Made by a program: the position numbers and the translations under genes. This document shows, piece after piece, positions 6,914 through 15,952 of a DNA stretch of 64,000 bases. The DNA is from Bacteroidales bacterium (lineage in GTDB: Bacteria > Bacteroidota > Bacteroidia > Bacteroidales > UBA10428). The first letter of the stretch is position 1, and each line of letters starts with the position of its first letter. The notes below the pieces were generated by a model that had not been told where the DNA came from, made no database searches, and worked only from the letters and a program-made list of their open reading frames with translations. The stretch covers positions 1-64,000 of the forward strand of contig JAFGRC010000024.1 of assembly GCA_016935355.1 (NCBI GenBank), written 5' to 3'.

Positions 6914-7810
6914 TTACTTTGCTTTTTTCGTCTTCTGATACTGTTTCAATGTCCGTTTTTCCTGATCAGATATGGCCCCTTGGCGTTCCAGGATCTCGCC
7001 TTCGACATCCCCGACTTTTGCCCAGGTAACAGCCGATCCTCCAGAGAAATGGACTTTGCCGGATGCATTTTTAGATTGTTCTAATCTTTTTTTTGCATTA
7101 ACACCAAGTTCGACTTCAGATTTTTTCGGAAGTTCCGAATCCAAAATTTTAGTGCTAAAGCCAATCGTTGTCATCTGAGAATCGTAACTTTCATTTGCTT
7201 TTACCTGTACCAGAAAATCTCGGGGTTCTGCAAAAAATGGCTGGCCTGGCCGTTTAAGATCATGAATCCGCACCATAGTTTCAAACGCCTTCATCACTTC
7301 AACCACTTTTGGCATTATGGCTGCATAATCCTTTTTAAATTTGTTATCCAGGGAGTATTCGCATTTTTTACCGATGATTTCTTTCATGTCGGGCCTTAAT
7401 GAAGGTTCCCCTGTTTTTTCATCATACTGATAACATTCAAAATCGACAAACCCCCGGTAACCATGCACCTCAGAACGTTTTTTCAGTTCAACGATATTTT
7501 GGGGCATTGCCTGGTTAATTTGCTCATTTAATGTATCAACAGTTGGGAGTTGGGTATCGTCTTTTAGGACAAATAGCGGAAATTCCTTTTGCAACTTTTC
7601 TCTACTCTTATCAAAAATCACTTTCAACTGTTGATGCATATAAGCACCTCCGAATTTTCTGATTCCTTCGCAATATTTCGCATTGAATAGCGGTAAATTT
7701 GGTTCGGTTTGCCAAACGCTGTATAATGCCAATACCACAGTTAAGTATTGTTCGGTCGTGTGTTCTACCAGGCTGGCCCGGCTTTCGTCAAAAAAAATTT
7801 CATCTTTCAT
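6914..7810 (-). CDS. Hypothetical element protein (298 aa)
   Basis: A hydrophilic cytosolic protein with no signal peptide. Visible landmarks are an N-terminal helical half (VVLALYSVWQTEPNLP), a central region with GYRGFVDFECYQYD, a block DYAAIMPKVVEVMKAFETM, and a basic C-terminus (KRTLKQYQKTKKAK) suited to nucleic-acid contact. It begins four bases after the HTH gene, so the two share an mRNA. I recognise no family. Position between the excisionase-like gene and the replication gene suggests a replication or transfer role. Confidence 0.55.
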   Translation of the reverse strand: MKDEIFFDESRASLVEHTTEQYLTVVLALYSVWQTEPNLPLFNAKYCEGIRKFGGAYMHQQLKVIFDKSREKLQKEFPLFVLKDDTQLPTVDTLNEQINQAMPQNIVELKKRSEVHGYRGFVDFECYQYDEKTGEPSLRPDMKEIIGKKCEYSLDNKFKKDYAAIMPKVVEVMKAFETMVRIHDLKRPGQPFFAEPRDFLVQVKANESYDSQMTTIGFSTKILDSELPKKSEVELGVNAKKRLEQSKNASGKVHFSGGSAVTWAKVGDVEGEILERQGAISDQEKRTLKQYQKTKKAK

Positions 7811-7814
7811 TTCA

Positions 7815-8162
7815 CTATAGTTTTATGTTTAACTTATTTTTCGCTGATTTCATGACTGATTTTGAAACCGGATCCCCTGTCTTTTTAATTTTGGATTGTG
7901 CGTAATTTATCAGTTCGGATCTATTAAAAACCAGACGTCTTCCAATCTTTTGCTTTGGCATTTCTACCATGCTTAATTTATAAAACAGGGATTTAGAAAC
8001 CGGGCTGCCCCAGGTCTTCTGTAAAAGATCCCGGGCCTCATCTGCATTGATATTAACAGGCAATTTTTCCTTCTCTGGCTGTTGAAGTATCTTTGATTTC
8101 TGAATAGCACTCAGGATTAAGGCCTCAAGTCTTTCCTCAGTAATAACAATAAGTGGTTCCAT
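7815..8162 (-). CDS. Excisionase/AlpA-type helix-turn-helix protein (115 aa)
   Basis: The C-terminal half carries a MerR/excisionase-like HTH (HTH_17 type): NINADEARDLL, SKSLFYKL, then IGRRLVFNRSELINYAQSK, which is the usual helix-turn-helix plus wing ending. The N-terminus is a helical extension. Proteins of this kind act as recombination directionality factors or switch regulators beside integrases. The KpnI-like palindrome array at 8245-8280 lies about 85 bp upstream of its start and is a plausible binding site. Confidence 0.75.
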   Translation of the reverse strand: MEPLIVITEERLEALILSAIQKSKILQQPEKEKLPVNINADEARDLLQKTWGSPVSKSLFYKLSMVEMPKQKIGRRLVFNRSELINYAQSKIKKTGDPVSKSVMKSAKNKLNIKL

Positions 8163-8244
8163 AATTCACAGCTTTATTTCATGCTGTAAAATTACAGTCG
8201 CAATACACGAAATGCAAATTTAAAGTGCTGAAAATGATGATTTT

Positions 8245-8280
8245 AGGGTACCTGAGGGTACCTTTCAATTTTGGTACCCT
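8245..8280. promoter_or_regulatory. Triple GGGTACC/GGTACCC array, candidate operator or attenuator
   Basis: Two direct copies of AGGGTACC ten bases apart are followed by the inverted copy GGTACCCT. The second and third form a perfect 8-bp stem with a 10-nt loop. The array lies between the 290-residue gene and the HTH gene, right after the former's stop. No T-run follows on the transcribed strand, so an operator is more likely than a terminator. Confidence 0.5.
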
Positions 8281-8285
8281 ACTTT

Positions 8286-9149
8286 TTAAACAATGAATTC
8301 TTTGATATTCAAAGTATTATCCTTTATTCGGTTGGCTGTTTTGAAGATTTTGCCAATGTACCCTGGTTTAGAAGGCCCGTCAGGGAATAAAAATGATTCG
8401 CTAAAATATTGAATAAGAAACTTTTGATTTATTATTTTCTCTCTTTGCAAAGTATAAATGTCTTTTGCATTAATGAGGCAACCCAAATCCCATAATTCTG
8501 CAATTACTGAAATAAAATGATTTGCTGGTTTTTTAATTACAATAAGATTTTGTGGTTTTTGACCTTTTAGCCACAATAGAAAATGATTGACTTCAGATTG
8601 ATCAAAATACCCGATTTGAGATAAATGGCTTGCCAGGCCAATTGAATACAGTTTACTGGAAATGCCTAATTTTTCAATTTTGAAATAATTTTTTATGAAC
8701 TGGATCTTTGCCCTTAACAGGTGCATTTGGAAGTTAATGTTTAATTTTATTGGTTGTGCATTGCCCTGTATCCTGACAATTTCTGAATCGACCAGATCCC
8801 GGATTTTTCTGTAATCGCTTCCCTTAACGAAATCAACATTTTTTTGTAATAGTGCATTATTCCAATGCCTTATATTTTTTACCCTTTCCTGTTCCAGTTC
8901 TTCAAGTTGTGAATTTAAAAATTCCTTTACATCTTTTGGATCCAGTTTTTCTATAACCTGATCAATAAAAGTCCCGAAACAATGCATATTTATTTCAACG
9001 CCTTTGTCAAAAGCCCATAATCGGGATTCTCTGATCTTATCCAGTTCGGATTTTTTGGGAGGTGCATCATCCAATTTATCAGGGAAATCACCATCCCATT
9101 CATCATTCAGCCAGGCTGAATGAGCGTATTTATTTTTTAATTTTGCCAT
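8286..9149 (-). CDS. Hypothetical protein downstream of integrase (about 287 aa)
   Basis: The ATG at 9149 (MAKLKNKYAH) is preferred over the track start at 9158; either way it overlaps the integrase end. The protein is helical and charged, with no signal peptide or membrane span. There is a coiled stretch near residues 65-100 (LNSQLEELEQERVKNIRHW). I recognise no domain. Similar unknown ORFs commonly follow integrases in Bacteroidetes elements, so a role in element maintenance is possible, but nothing in the sequence proves it. Confidence 0.6.
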   Translation of the reverse strand: MAKLKNKYAHSAWLNDEWDGDFPDKLDDAPPKKSELDKIRESRLWAFDKGVEINMHCFGTFIDQVIEKLDPKDVKEFLNSQLEELEQERVKNIRHWNNALLQKNVDFVKGSDYRKIRDLVDSEIVRIQGNAQPIKLNINFQMHLLRAKIQFIKNYFKIEKLGISSKLYSIGLASHLSQIGYFDQSEVNHFLLWLKGQKPQNLIVIKKPANHFISVIAELWDLGCLINAKDIYTLQREKIINQKFLIQYFSESFLFPDGPSKPGYIGKIFKTANRIKDNTLNIKEFIV

Positions 9150-10464
9150 CCCCTTCAAATCTTAGTAGTAATTCGGCATTTTTCTGCCGTTCTTCTTTTT
9201 CAAAACTGTCCAAATAACTTTCAGTAGTCTTTTGATTACTATGACCCAGGGATTCACTAATAAAAGCAATGTTTGTTCCACTTCTTTTTAATACGGTTGC
9301 GAAACTATGTCTGGCCGTATATGTGCTGATATTTCCATATCCCAAATCCTGGCCAATCTTTGTCAATTTATCATTGATAAGTTTCGTCAAATTCTTTACT
9401 ATTCGCTTTTCATCAATTGGAGTTATATCCCCATAAAGGAATGGAAAAATGTAATTTGTTGGTTTCCGATCAGAATTCCCCCATTTTTCAATTATCGTTT
9501 GCATTTGAGGCAACAATGTTGCTGCTATTTCTTTTTGATCCGGGTTTGTTCTGGTAGTTTTCTTTCTGTAAAACCGGACTTCACTATCTTTGATATTTGA
9601 ATACCGTAAACGTAAAAGGTCATTAACGCTTATGCCATTACACAAATACATGAAAAGCCATAGATCCCTACATTTTCTCTCTGTTTCAGTTACTAATGGA
9701 TATTTAAGAACTTCATCAATCTGCGATAATGATAATGCCATTTTCCGGCCGGTCCAGTTTTGGATCTTAAATTTATCTTTCCCTTTGCCAAAAGGATATT
9801 CAGCATTTGTGATCACATCTTCTTCTTTTGCATCATTCATAATTGCACGTATGGCACGCATATACATTGAAATTGTTGTACGGCTTTTATCTTCTTCAAT
9901 CAAAAAATTTTCATACTTCTGTAACCAGGTTTTATTAATATCAGAAAATTTCAAGTCTTTAATTATGAATTTTTCTATGTTTTTAACAGTACATAAATAC
10001 CACCCTGCAGTTCCAACTTGCCCGTTTTTATTTAACTTTTCTATCTTATTATAAAAGGCTGTTAATATACTGTTCTGCATTCCCCGGCTTAATCTTGCAT
10101 TCAATTTATCATAAGAAAAGTTTCCATTTTTAATTAAAGCAATGATGTGGCTTTTAATGCCGTCAAATCCTAATTGAATTAACCCCTTTTGCTCCAGCAG
10201 GTCTTTTTTTCGTGTTGTTGTCATAGCATACCATTCATTTAATGATAAATCAACTCCTGCATTATAATAAACCTGTTTACGCTTATGAGTAACCCGAAAT
10301 TTAACATTATAAAGCCCATTGGTTTTTTTTCGCCTGGTATCAAAAACTATTGATAAAATAACCCCGGCTTTAGAATAATTTTCTGATACAAGCATTTTAG
10401 GCTCATCATTTTTCTGAAAAGATTTCTTTGTCATTACGTATGAAAATTTTTTTTGAGCATACAA
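9130..10464 (-). CDS. int: Tyrosine recombinase/integrase (444 aa)
   Basis: The order is an arm-binding N-terminus (VFDTRRKKTNGLYNVKFRVTHKRKQVYY), a SAM-like core-binding domain (residues about 130-220) and a catalytic domain. The catalytic Arg is in DLLRLRYSNI, the second Arg box is YTARHSFATVLKRSG, then LGHSNQKTTESYL supplies the last His and the nucleophilic Tyr. Length and layout match Bacteroidetes phage and transposon integrases. It lies 137 bp from a tRNA-Pro 3' fragment, its evident target. Start at 10464 is the track choice; M11 is also possible. Confidence 0.93.
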   Translation of the reverse strand: MYAQKKFSYVMTKKSFQKNDEPKMLVSENYSKAGVILSIVFDTRRKKTNGLYNVKFRVTHKRKQVYYNAGVDLSLNEWYAMTTTRKKDLLEQKGLIQLGFDGIKSHIIALIKNGNFSYDKLNARLSRGMQNSILTAFYNKIEKLNKNGQVGTAGWYLCTVKNIEKFIIKDLKFSDINKTWLQKYENFLIEEDKSRTTISMYMRAIRAIMNDAKEEDVITNAEYPFGKGKDKFKIQNWTGRKMALSLSQIDEVLKYPLVTETERKCRDLWLFMYLCNGISVNDLLRLRYSNIKDSEVRFYRKKTTRTNPDQKEIAATLLPQMQTIIEKWGNSDRKPTNYIFPFLYGDITPIDEKRIVKNLTKLINDKLTKIGQDLGYGNISTYTARHSFATVLKRSGTNIAFISESLGHSNQKTTESYLDSFEKEERQKNAELLLRFEGDGKIKK

Positions 10465-10519
10465 TTTTCATACAAATATAGAAATTAAATGAAAATACAG
10501 GAATTTAAATGAATGAAAT

Positions 10520-10541
10520 TTATCAACAAATATGTTGATAA
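10520..10541. repeat. Inverted repeat between integrase and attachment site
   Basis: Two 9-bp arms, TTATCAACA and TGTTGATAA, are separated by AATA. The repeat sits about 60 bp from both the integrase start and the tRNA fragment. It may be an integrase arm-type or excisionase site, or an operator for int. Confidence 0.45.
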
Positions 10542-10600
10542 TCAGGATAGTTAATGGTGAATTGAATTTTTATGAATATGCCTGAATTTAAGCAAATTAT

Positions 10601-10645
10601 GCTTTGGGAGCAGGTGGTCGCCAGTTCGAGTCTGGCCACCCCGAC
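10601..10645 (+). repeat. Attachment site: 3' half of tRNA-Pro (anticodon TGG)
   Basis: The segment starts in the anticodon arm (GCTTTGGGAGC, anticodon TGG) and continues through the variable loop, a perfect T-arm (GCCAG-TTCGAGT-CTGGC) and the 3' acceptor strand CACCCCGA. The 5' half (expected to begin CGGGGTG) is absent, so this is not a functional tRNA but the duplicated crossover segment. Its orientation places the intact tRNA-Pro at the unseen left end of the element. Confidence 0.85.
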
Positions 10646-10874
10646 TTTATTTAAAATAAGGTCTTATAAATAAAATACTTACAAGGCTTTTTTTATCGGT
10701 AGTACAAAAAGTAGTACAAAACATCTGTAATTTTTCAATGTAATTTTGCTGCCAGAATTGGTAATTGCCAGCATGGCAAAAATCATCTTCAGAGAACAGA
10801 CCTGGATTAGAAAGTCTTCTTCATAAATTGAATTTTATAACTTTTTCAATAATAGCTGTATATTTATACTCCAT

Positions 10875-11588
10875 ATGGCTACCACAAAGGACGAAATAGA
10901 ACTTATCATTCAGGAAGGAGAAGGTTATCGCATTGAATTTAAAGAACGCCTTACGAACCTTGACCGTGAAATGGTTGCTTTTGCAAATGGTTAGGGCGAC
11001 AGAATTTTCATAGGCATTACAGATGATGGTCGCAAAGTCGGATTTCGTGCCCCAAATGATGTAAAATCGCAAATCCAGGATATTGTCAATAATTGTGATC
11101 CACAGATAAAAATCATCATTCAACAGGTTAAAGATGTTTTGGTTGTTGAAGTTCGTGAAGGAACCGATAAACCCTATAAATGTGCAACTGGTTTTTCTAA
11201 TCGTATTGGGCCAAATTCAATGAAATTATCAAGAGATGAAATTGTTGAATTTGTCAAGTCAGAAAGGAAGATTCGCTTTGACGAAATGATTAATAAACAA
11301 TTTACTTCTAATGATTTCTCAATAGAAAAATTAAGTTCATTCCTGCAGCAAGCTGGTATTTCGCAGGTATTACCAATGCCGCAAATAATTAAAAATCTAG
11401 GAGCCGGTGATGTTGAAGCGGGTCAAATTGCTTATAATAATACTGCAGTATTGTTTTTTGCTAAAAATTTGAGCAGTCATTATTTTCTAACTGCGGTTAC
11501 TTGTGCATTATATAAGGGAAACGAGAAAGTAACCATACTTGACCGAAAGGATTTTAACGAAGATCTGATTTCGAAAACTTATACATGA
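10875..11588 (+). pseudogene. Decayed AlbA_2/Schlafen-domain ATP-binding protein
   Basis: Translation from the ATG at 10875 gives the N-terminal AlbA_2 domain (IEFKERL, then FANG, then IFIGITDDGR). Codon 40 is an in-frame TAG at 10992-10994, exactly in the conserved ANG-GG turn. After it the frame stays open to 11588 and covers the rest of AlbA_2 and a linker. The family normally runs to about 400-500 residues with C-terminal ATPase and winged-helix parts, which are missing, so the gene is both interrupted and truncated. The track shows only the part after 11139. Confidence 0.8.
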
Positions 11589-11667
11589 ATGTGATTGCTG
11601 AACGTTAAAATGAAGAATGTAATTTAATTATTCTTTATTTTTATTTCATTTCAGGTACTCAGAGTGA

Positions 11668-12105
11668 CTTAAATTGAATAAAATTAAAGTAGATGTGATG
11701 CCTACTGATGAGGATATTCTGGGATTTAACAATAAGTAGTGCACTACCGGGATTAAAAAGAAGATTTCTAAAATATTGCCTGATGGGACGAAAATATTTG
11801 TATTTCCTCCAGAGTATTATTTGGCATCGAAGTCTGAAGCACACAAAGACCGTGGAGGGAATGATCTTAGACAAAGTCATGATTTTGAAGATATTATATA
11901 CATATTTGACAATTGAATTGATATCGTTAATATTATTAAAAACGCAGATGAGGATGTAAAATACTATCTTAAAGCTGAATGCTTAAGCTTATTGGATGAG
12001 GATAATTTATCAGAGTGGATAACTTGTGCCTTACCTTTTAGTTCAGATTCAGATAGAACAGAATTAATAAATGAATTAATTTGGGATATAGCACATATTG
12101 AATAA
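11668..12105 (+). pseudogene. Decayed nucleotidyltransferase-like gene
   Basis: One frame reads as a coherent protein through two in-frame stops: VDVMPTDEDILGFNNK, stop, CTTGIKKKISKILPDG, then FPPEYYLASKSEAHKDRGGNDLR, SHDFEDIIYIFDN, stop, and ends LINELIWDIAHIE. The KSEAHKDRG and DFEDI pattern resembles the C-terminal half of nucleotidyltransferase-fold proteins related to antitoxin/toxin nucleotidyltransferases; the N-terminal GS-DxD part is gone. Family naming is tentative, but its status as a broken gene is clear. Confidence 0.6.
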
Positions 12106-12211
12106 GTGTTCGCGAAAAATTCCCAATAAAATTACCAGGCTAGAAATTGTACTTAGAATTTCAATAAGCTTTAAGCTATATAATTCGTCGTTATTATACA
12201 AAGCTTGAAAA

Positions 12212-12388
12212 ATGGAAGTCAACGGGCTGGTTATTTATCCGAAAGATGTGCAGCGAATAGCAGGGAAAAGCGAAAAGTAATGCAGGAAACTGATCAGGAT
12301 GATTAAGGAGTATTTAATGAAAGGACAACATCAGTTTGTAAGCATTACAGAATTCTGCCAGAAAACCAGGAAGAAACTAAAGGTATAA
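12212..12388 (+). pseudogene. Decayed small DNA-binding-like protein
   Basis: The frame from ATG at 12212 reads VNGLVIYPKDVQRIAGKSEK, then a TAA, then CRKLIRMIKEYLMKGQHQFVSITEFCQ, ending at TAA 12386. This is the shape of a short Bacteroidetes protein with a helix-turn-helix-like KDVQ-GKSE segment and an FVSITEF ending. One stop breaks it. Nothing else is visible between 12106 and 12436. Confidence 0.5.
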
Positions 12389-12436
12389 AAATTGAGCATG
12401 AATTATTACTGTTTCTTAGTACAGTAATGAAAAAGT

Positions 12437-12727
12437 TTAAATCGTTGCAAGAAAACCGTTTAAATCAGTCTTGTTTTTAAAATGAGTTATTGCAACATAG
12501 TCATAATCATTCTTATCGTATTCCTGTGTTTGTTTTACAGCTTCTATCATTGCCTTAACATTTGAATTGGCATTTTTTAATTGCCATTTAATATTAGCTG
12601 TTTTCAAGTATTTTATGAACTCATCGGAGAATGACCTGGAAATAAAAACTATAAGTTTTCTCAACTCCCTACTTTTTTGTCGGATGTCTTTACTATAAAA
12701 ATAACCCTCAGCACAGAAATAATTCAT
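12437..12727 (-). CDS. Small hypothetical protein (96 aa)
   Basis: The ORF is intact amid decayed genes. It has a basic stretch (SKDIRQKSRELRK), a short hydrophobic strand (LIVFIS), and alternates helix and strand to the end (YDYVAITHF). No motif is recognised, and no signal peptide or membrane span is convincing. It is divergent from the methyltransferase gene 34 bp away. It could be a genuine orphan or a last remnant of the degraded island. Confidence 0.45.
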   Translation of the reverse strand: MNYFCAEGYFYSKDIRQKSRELRKLIVFISRSFSDEFIKYLKTANIKWQLKNANSNVKAMIEAVKQTQEYDKNDYDYVAITHFKNKTDLNGFLATI

Positions 12728-12761
12728 ATTTTTAAAATCGAAAGAATGGTCATAAAACGAT

Positions 12762-13541
12762 ATGAAAAGACATTATAAAGGGATTTCAATAAACACATCA
12801 AAAAATACTCATGAAAAAGTCTTTGACCTGATAGAAAAAGACAAGAATTCAAGAATCGTTGATATTCCATGCGGATCAGGTGCATTTGTTATGAGACTGA
12901 AGGATCATGGATATCATAATGTAACTGCCATTGATATTGAAAATATTCTGGAAATTGATCATGATGATTTTATGACCGGGGATATGACAAAGGGTCTTCC
13001 ACTGGAAAATCATTCCGTAGATGTTCTGGTATGCATAGATGGCATTGAACATATCAGCCAGCAGTTCTCTTTTGTAAAAGAAGTCAACAGAATTCTGAAA
13101 GCCGGTGGAGAATTCATTATTTCAATCCCAAATATCAGCGCACTCAGATCCAGATGGAGGTGGTTCATGACCGGACACCATCACAAATGTAAATCACCTC
13201 TGGATGAAAATAATCCCAACCCCCTGCATCATATCGGGATGATCTCTTACCCGGAGATAAGGTATCTGTTGCATACAAGCGGGTTTCGGATTGTGAAAGT
13301 TATCACAAACAGAACTAAACCGATCAGCTGGTTGTATGTTATCTTTATACCTTTCAGTTTTTTATGGACGTCATTTGTGTATCACAAGTCTGGGAAAAAG
13401 GAAGGGACATCAAAAATTAACAGGGAGGTGAGAAGAAAAATGTACTCTAAGGCAATATTATTGGGTGAAAGTCTTATTGTTAAAGCAATAAAGACTTCAG
13501 CCGGCCAGGCTTTGCAATCATATAAAATAGAAAATCAATAA
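12762..13541 (+). CDS. Class I SAM-dependent methyltransferase (259 aa)
   Basis: Motif I is IVDIPCGSGAFV near residue 32-43, followed by the acidic loop TAIDIEN and the motif II region VDVLVCIDGIEHI near 90; this is a Methyltransf_11-type fold. The C-terminal part contains one hydrophobic segment (LYVIFIPFSFLWTSFVY near 195), suggesting membrane association, as in methyltransferases acting on lipids or glycan precursors. The substrate cannot be read from sequence. It is a single gene between the decayed island and the aldo/keto reductase. Confidence 0.85.
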   Translation: MKRHYKGISINTSKNTHEKVFDLIEKDKNSRIVDIPCGSGAFVMRLKDHGYHNVTAIDIENILEIDHDDFMTGDMTKGLPLENHSVDVLVCIDGIEHISQQFSFVKEVNRILKAGGEFIISIPNISALRSRWRWFMTGHHHKCKSPLDENNPNPLHHIGMISYPEIRYLLHTSGFRIVKVITNRTKPISWLYVIFIPFSFLWTSFVYHKSGKKEGTSKINREVRRKMYSKAILLGESLIVKAIKTSAGQALQSYKIENQ

Positions 13542-13633
13542 AACACGAGCGTAAAAGCTTTGCCACCAATAAAAATGATTATTCGGGTGTTCTCCCGATC
13601 AATCGGCAACCATAATTAATAAAAATTATACGT

Positions 13634-14614
13634 ATGAATTACAGAAACCTTGGTAACACCGGAGTAAAATTATCAGCGATCGGGCTGGGATGTATGGGTA
13701 TGAGCCATGCATACGGTGGAAGGGACGAAAAAGAATCGATTGCAACTTTGCACAAAGCCATAGAATTGGGTATAAATTTCTGGGATACAGCAGATTTTTA
13801 TGGTAATGGCGAGAACGAAAAACTGATTTCCAAAGTCCTGGTTCCCAACCGGGATCAGATTTTCATTGCCACAAAGTTCGGCTTCAGGGCGACGACCGAA
13901 GATGCATTTCATTTGGATGCATCGCCGGCATATATGAAAATTGCTGTTGAAGCAAGTCTGCGCAAGCTTGGAATCGAAACCATCGACCTGTATTATGCCC
14001 ACCGCATTGATCCCAACGTGCCGGTCGAAGAAATGGCCACAGCCATGGGCAATCTCGTTAAGGAAGGAAAAGTAAGGTATATCGGACTGTCGGAGGCATC
14101 AGCCGAATCCATCCGGAAAGCACATGCTGTGCATCCGGTCTCAGCGCTGCAAAGCGAATATTCAATAATAACACGTGATGCGGAAACAGAGATCCTGAAT
14201 TTCTGCAAAGAGCAGGGTATTACATTTGTCGCATTCAGCCCGCTTTCCAGGGGACTGATCACCGGTACAGTCGATCATGAGAAGCTGGAAGAAAATGATT
14301 TCAGAAGAACACTTCCCCGTTTTAAAGGTGAATACTGGAAAAACAATCAGCAACTGTCCGGAGCCCTGGCTGACATAGCTTACGGTCTGGATTGTACACC
14401 GGCACAACTTTCACTGGCCTGGATTCTGGCACAGGGTAGCCACATCATTCCCATCCCGGGAACGAAACGAAGAAAATATCTGGAAGAGAATGCGCGTGCG
14501 GTCGATATAAACCTGACTTCAAAAGATCTGAAAGCAATAGAGGATTTGCTCCTCAAATTTCCCAACATTGGTCCGCGATACAGTGAAAACCTGTCCAGAC
14601 TTGTCAGCAAATGA
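13634..14614 (+). CDS. Aldo/keto reductase (326 aa)
   Basis: The N-terminus ([20 protein letters not shown]) and [15 protein letters not shown], with catalytic Asp and Tyr, are classic. The catalytic Lys (ATKFG) and His (YYAHRID) follow, and the C-terminal NADPH-binding region holds [16 protein letters not shown]. Length is normal for the family. These enzymes reduce aldehydes and ketones with NADPH in the cytosol. It stands alone, oriented towards the convergent sugar isomerase gene. Substrate unknown. Confidence 0.93.
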   Translation: MNYRNLGNTGVKLSAIGLGCMGMSHAYGGRDEKESIATLHKAIELGINFWDTADFYGNGENEKLISKVLVPNRDQIFIATKFGFRATTEDAFHLDASPAYMKIAVEASLRKLGIETIDLYYAHRIDPNVPVEEMATAMGNLVKEGKVRYIGLSEASAESIRKAHAVHPVSALQSEYSIITRDAETEILNFCKEQGITFVAFSPLSRGLITGTVDHEKLEENDFRRTLPRFKGEYWKNNQQLSGALADIAYGLDCTPAQLSLAWILAQGSHIIPIPGTKRRKYLEENARAVDINLTSKDLKAIEDLLLKFPNIGPRYSENLSRLVSK

Positions 14615-14758
14615 TCCTTCGGATGTTTTAATAATAGAGAAGTCTGCAGGCAAGGAATGTGTATGGTTCTTTATTAATGTTCGCAACTTGTGAAAAACCA
14701 GGCATGTAACATATATATCAAAACTATCAGCAACCGTAAATAGCTGAAAATATACTGC

Positions 14759-15751
14759 CTATTTCTTTTCGAAAACCGAATCAAATGCAGTTTTTGAGGG
14801 CGTGAAATCTACATTTTTCACAAATTCACACGCTTCCCTTGCTCCGTGTTCACGGTCCATTCCGCTGTCCTCCCACTCGACTGAAAGCGCTCCGCTGTAA
14901 TTGATATGATTCAGGGCCCGTATGATCTCCCCGAAATCGATGTTACCGTGCCCCAGGCTCCTGAAATTCCAGTAACGGCGACGATCACCGAAAGGTATAT
15001 AGCCTCCGAAAACACCTGCTTCCCCTGAACCTCCGTACCAGCCCACATCTTTCATATGCACATGAAAAATACGGTCTGCAAACCGGTAAATGAATTCGAG
15101 ATAATCAATGCCTTGATAGCCCAGATGACTCGGATCAAAGTTAAATCCAAAGGCCGGATGATAATGCACGGCCTTAAGTGCCCTTTCAGCAGTGGCAATG
15201 TCAAAAGCGATCTCGGTTGGATGAACTTCCAGGGCATATCTGATACCCAGCTTCTGGTATTCATCAAGAATGGGAATCCAGCGCCGGCCAAAATCCTCAT
15301 AACCTTTTTCAATCATAGACTCAGGAACCGGCGGGAATGAATAAATCAGGTGCCATATGGAACTGCCGGTAAATCCATTTACAACATTAATCCCCAGTCT
15401 TTTTGCCACACGGGCCGTGTCAATAACATCTCTGGCAGCGCGTTGCCGGACGCCTTCCGGAGATCCGTCGCCCCAGATATAAGCAGGCACGATGGACTTG
15501 TGACGTTCATCAATGATGTCACAGACGCATTGACTGACAAGGTGTGTGGCAACAGCAAACAGCTTGAGTCCGTATTTTTCAAGCAGGTCCTTTCTTGCTT
15601 TGCAGTATGCATCATCAGCCTTGTTGACTTCGATATGGTTGCCGCAGCATGCAAGTTCGAGTCCGTCATAACCAAATTCTTTGGCTTTACGGCACACTTC
15701 CTCAATATCCAGATCGGTCCATTGAAGTGTGCACAGCGTTACAGGTCTCAT
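14759..15751 (-). CDS. Sugar phosphate isomerase/epimerase family protein (330 aa)
   Basis: It is a TIM-barrel of the xylose-isomerase-like (AP_endonuc_2) family. Visible metal-site strands are the N-terminal [15 protein letters not shown], central [23 protein letters not shown], the HVHMKDVGW motif and the final SVEWEDSG. No signal peptide is present. Relatives act on inositol or keto-sugar intermediates (IolE, IolI, IolH types); which one is not determinable. It lies downstream of the Gfo/Idh/MocA gene on the same strand with 296 bp between, a common pairing in sugar catabolism. Confidence 0.88.
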   Translation of the reverse strand: MRPVTLCTLQWTDLDIEEVCRKAKEFGYDGLELACCGNHIEVNKADDAYCKARKDLLEKYGLKLFAVATHLVSQCVCDIIDERHKSIVPAYIWGDGSPEGVRQRAARDVIDTARVAKRLGINVVNGFTGSSIWHLIYSFPPVPESMIEKGYEDFGRRWIPILDEYQKLGIRYALEVHPTEIAFDIATAERALKAVHYHPAFGFNFDPSHLGYQGIDYLEFIYRFADRIFHVHMKDVGWYGGSGEAGVFGGYIPFGDRRRYWNFRSLGHGNIDFGEIIRALNHINYSGALSVEWEDSGMDREHGAREACEFVKNVDFTPSKTAFDSVFEKK

Positions 15752-15952
15752 AACTATTGGTTTTAATGGTTTAATATCATGTTCAGACTAAATTTATTTA
15801 TTAAGATAAAATTCCGGAAATCAAAGTATATTTTATTTCTGCTATGATTCCGGAAATTACTGAGGGTATCAGGGCATTATTGATTCCTCTGATTTCATTC
15901 GAATATAATGAATATATTTATGTTATTAAATTGGTCTTGTGTAACTTACAAT

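Larger units (their letters stand above)
1..10645. mobile_element. Integrated phage-satellite-like element or reduced prophage (right-hand part)
   Basis: The right boundary is a duplicated 3' half of tRNA-Pro(UGG), directly behind a tyrosine integrase gene. Inside lies one leftward gene block with phage functions: HTH protein, replication initiator-like gene, prohead protease, P27 terminase small subunit and a tail-type protein. No large terminase, portal or major capsid gene is visible, and the operon ends at a terminator at 1313-1342. The left end is beyond the window, so missing genes could lie there. GATC words are visibly frequent. Classification as a satellite is inference; integration by the tyrosine recombinase is well supported. 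Confidence 0.8.

Noticed and set aside
10601-10645. Functional tRNA gene
   Set aside because: Acceptor 5' strand, D-arm and half of the anticodon arm are missing.
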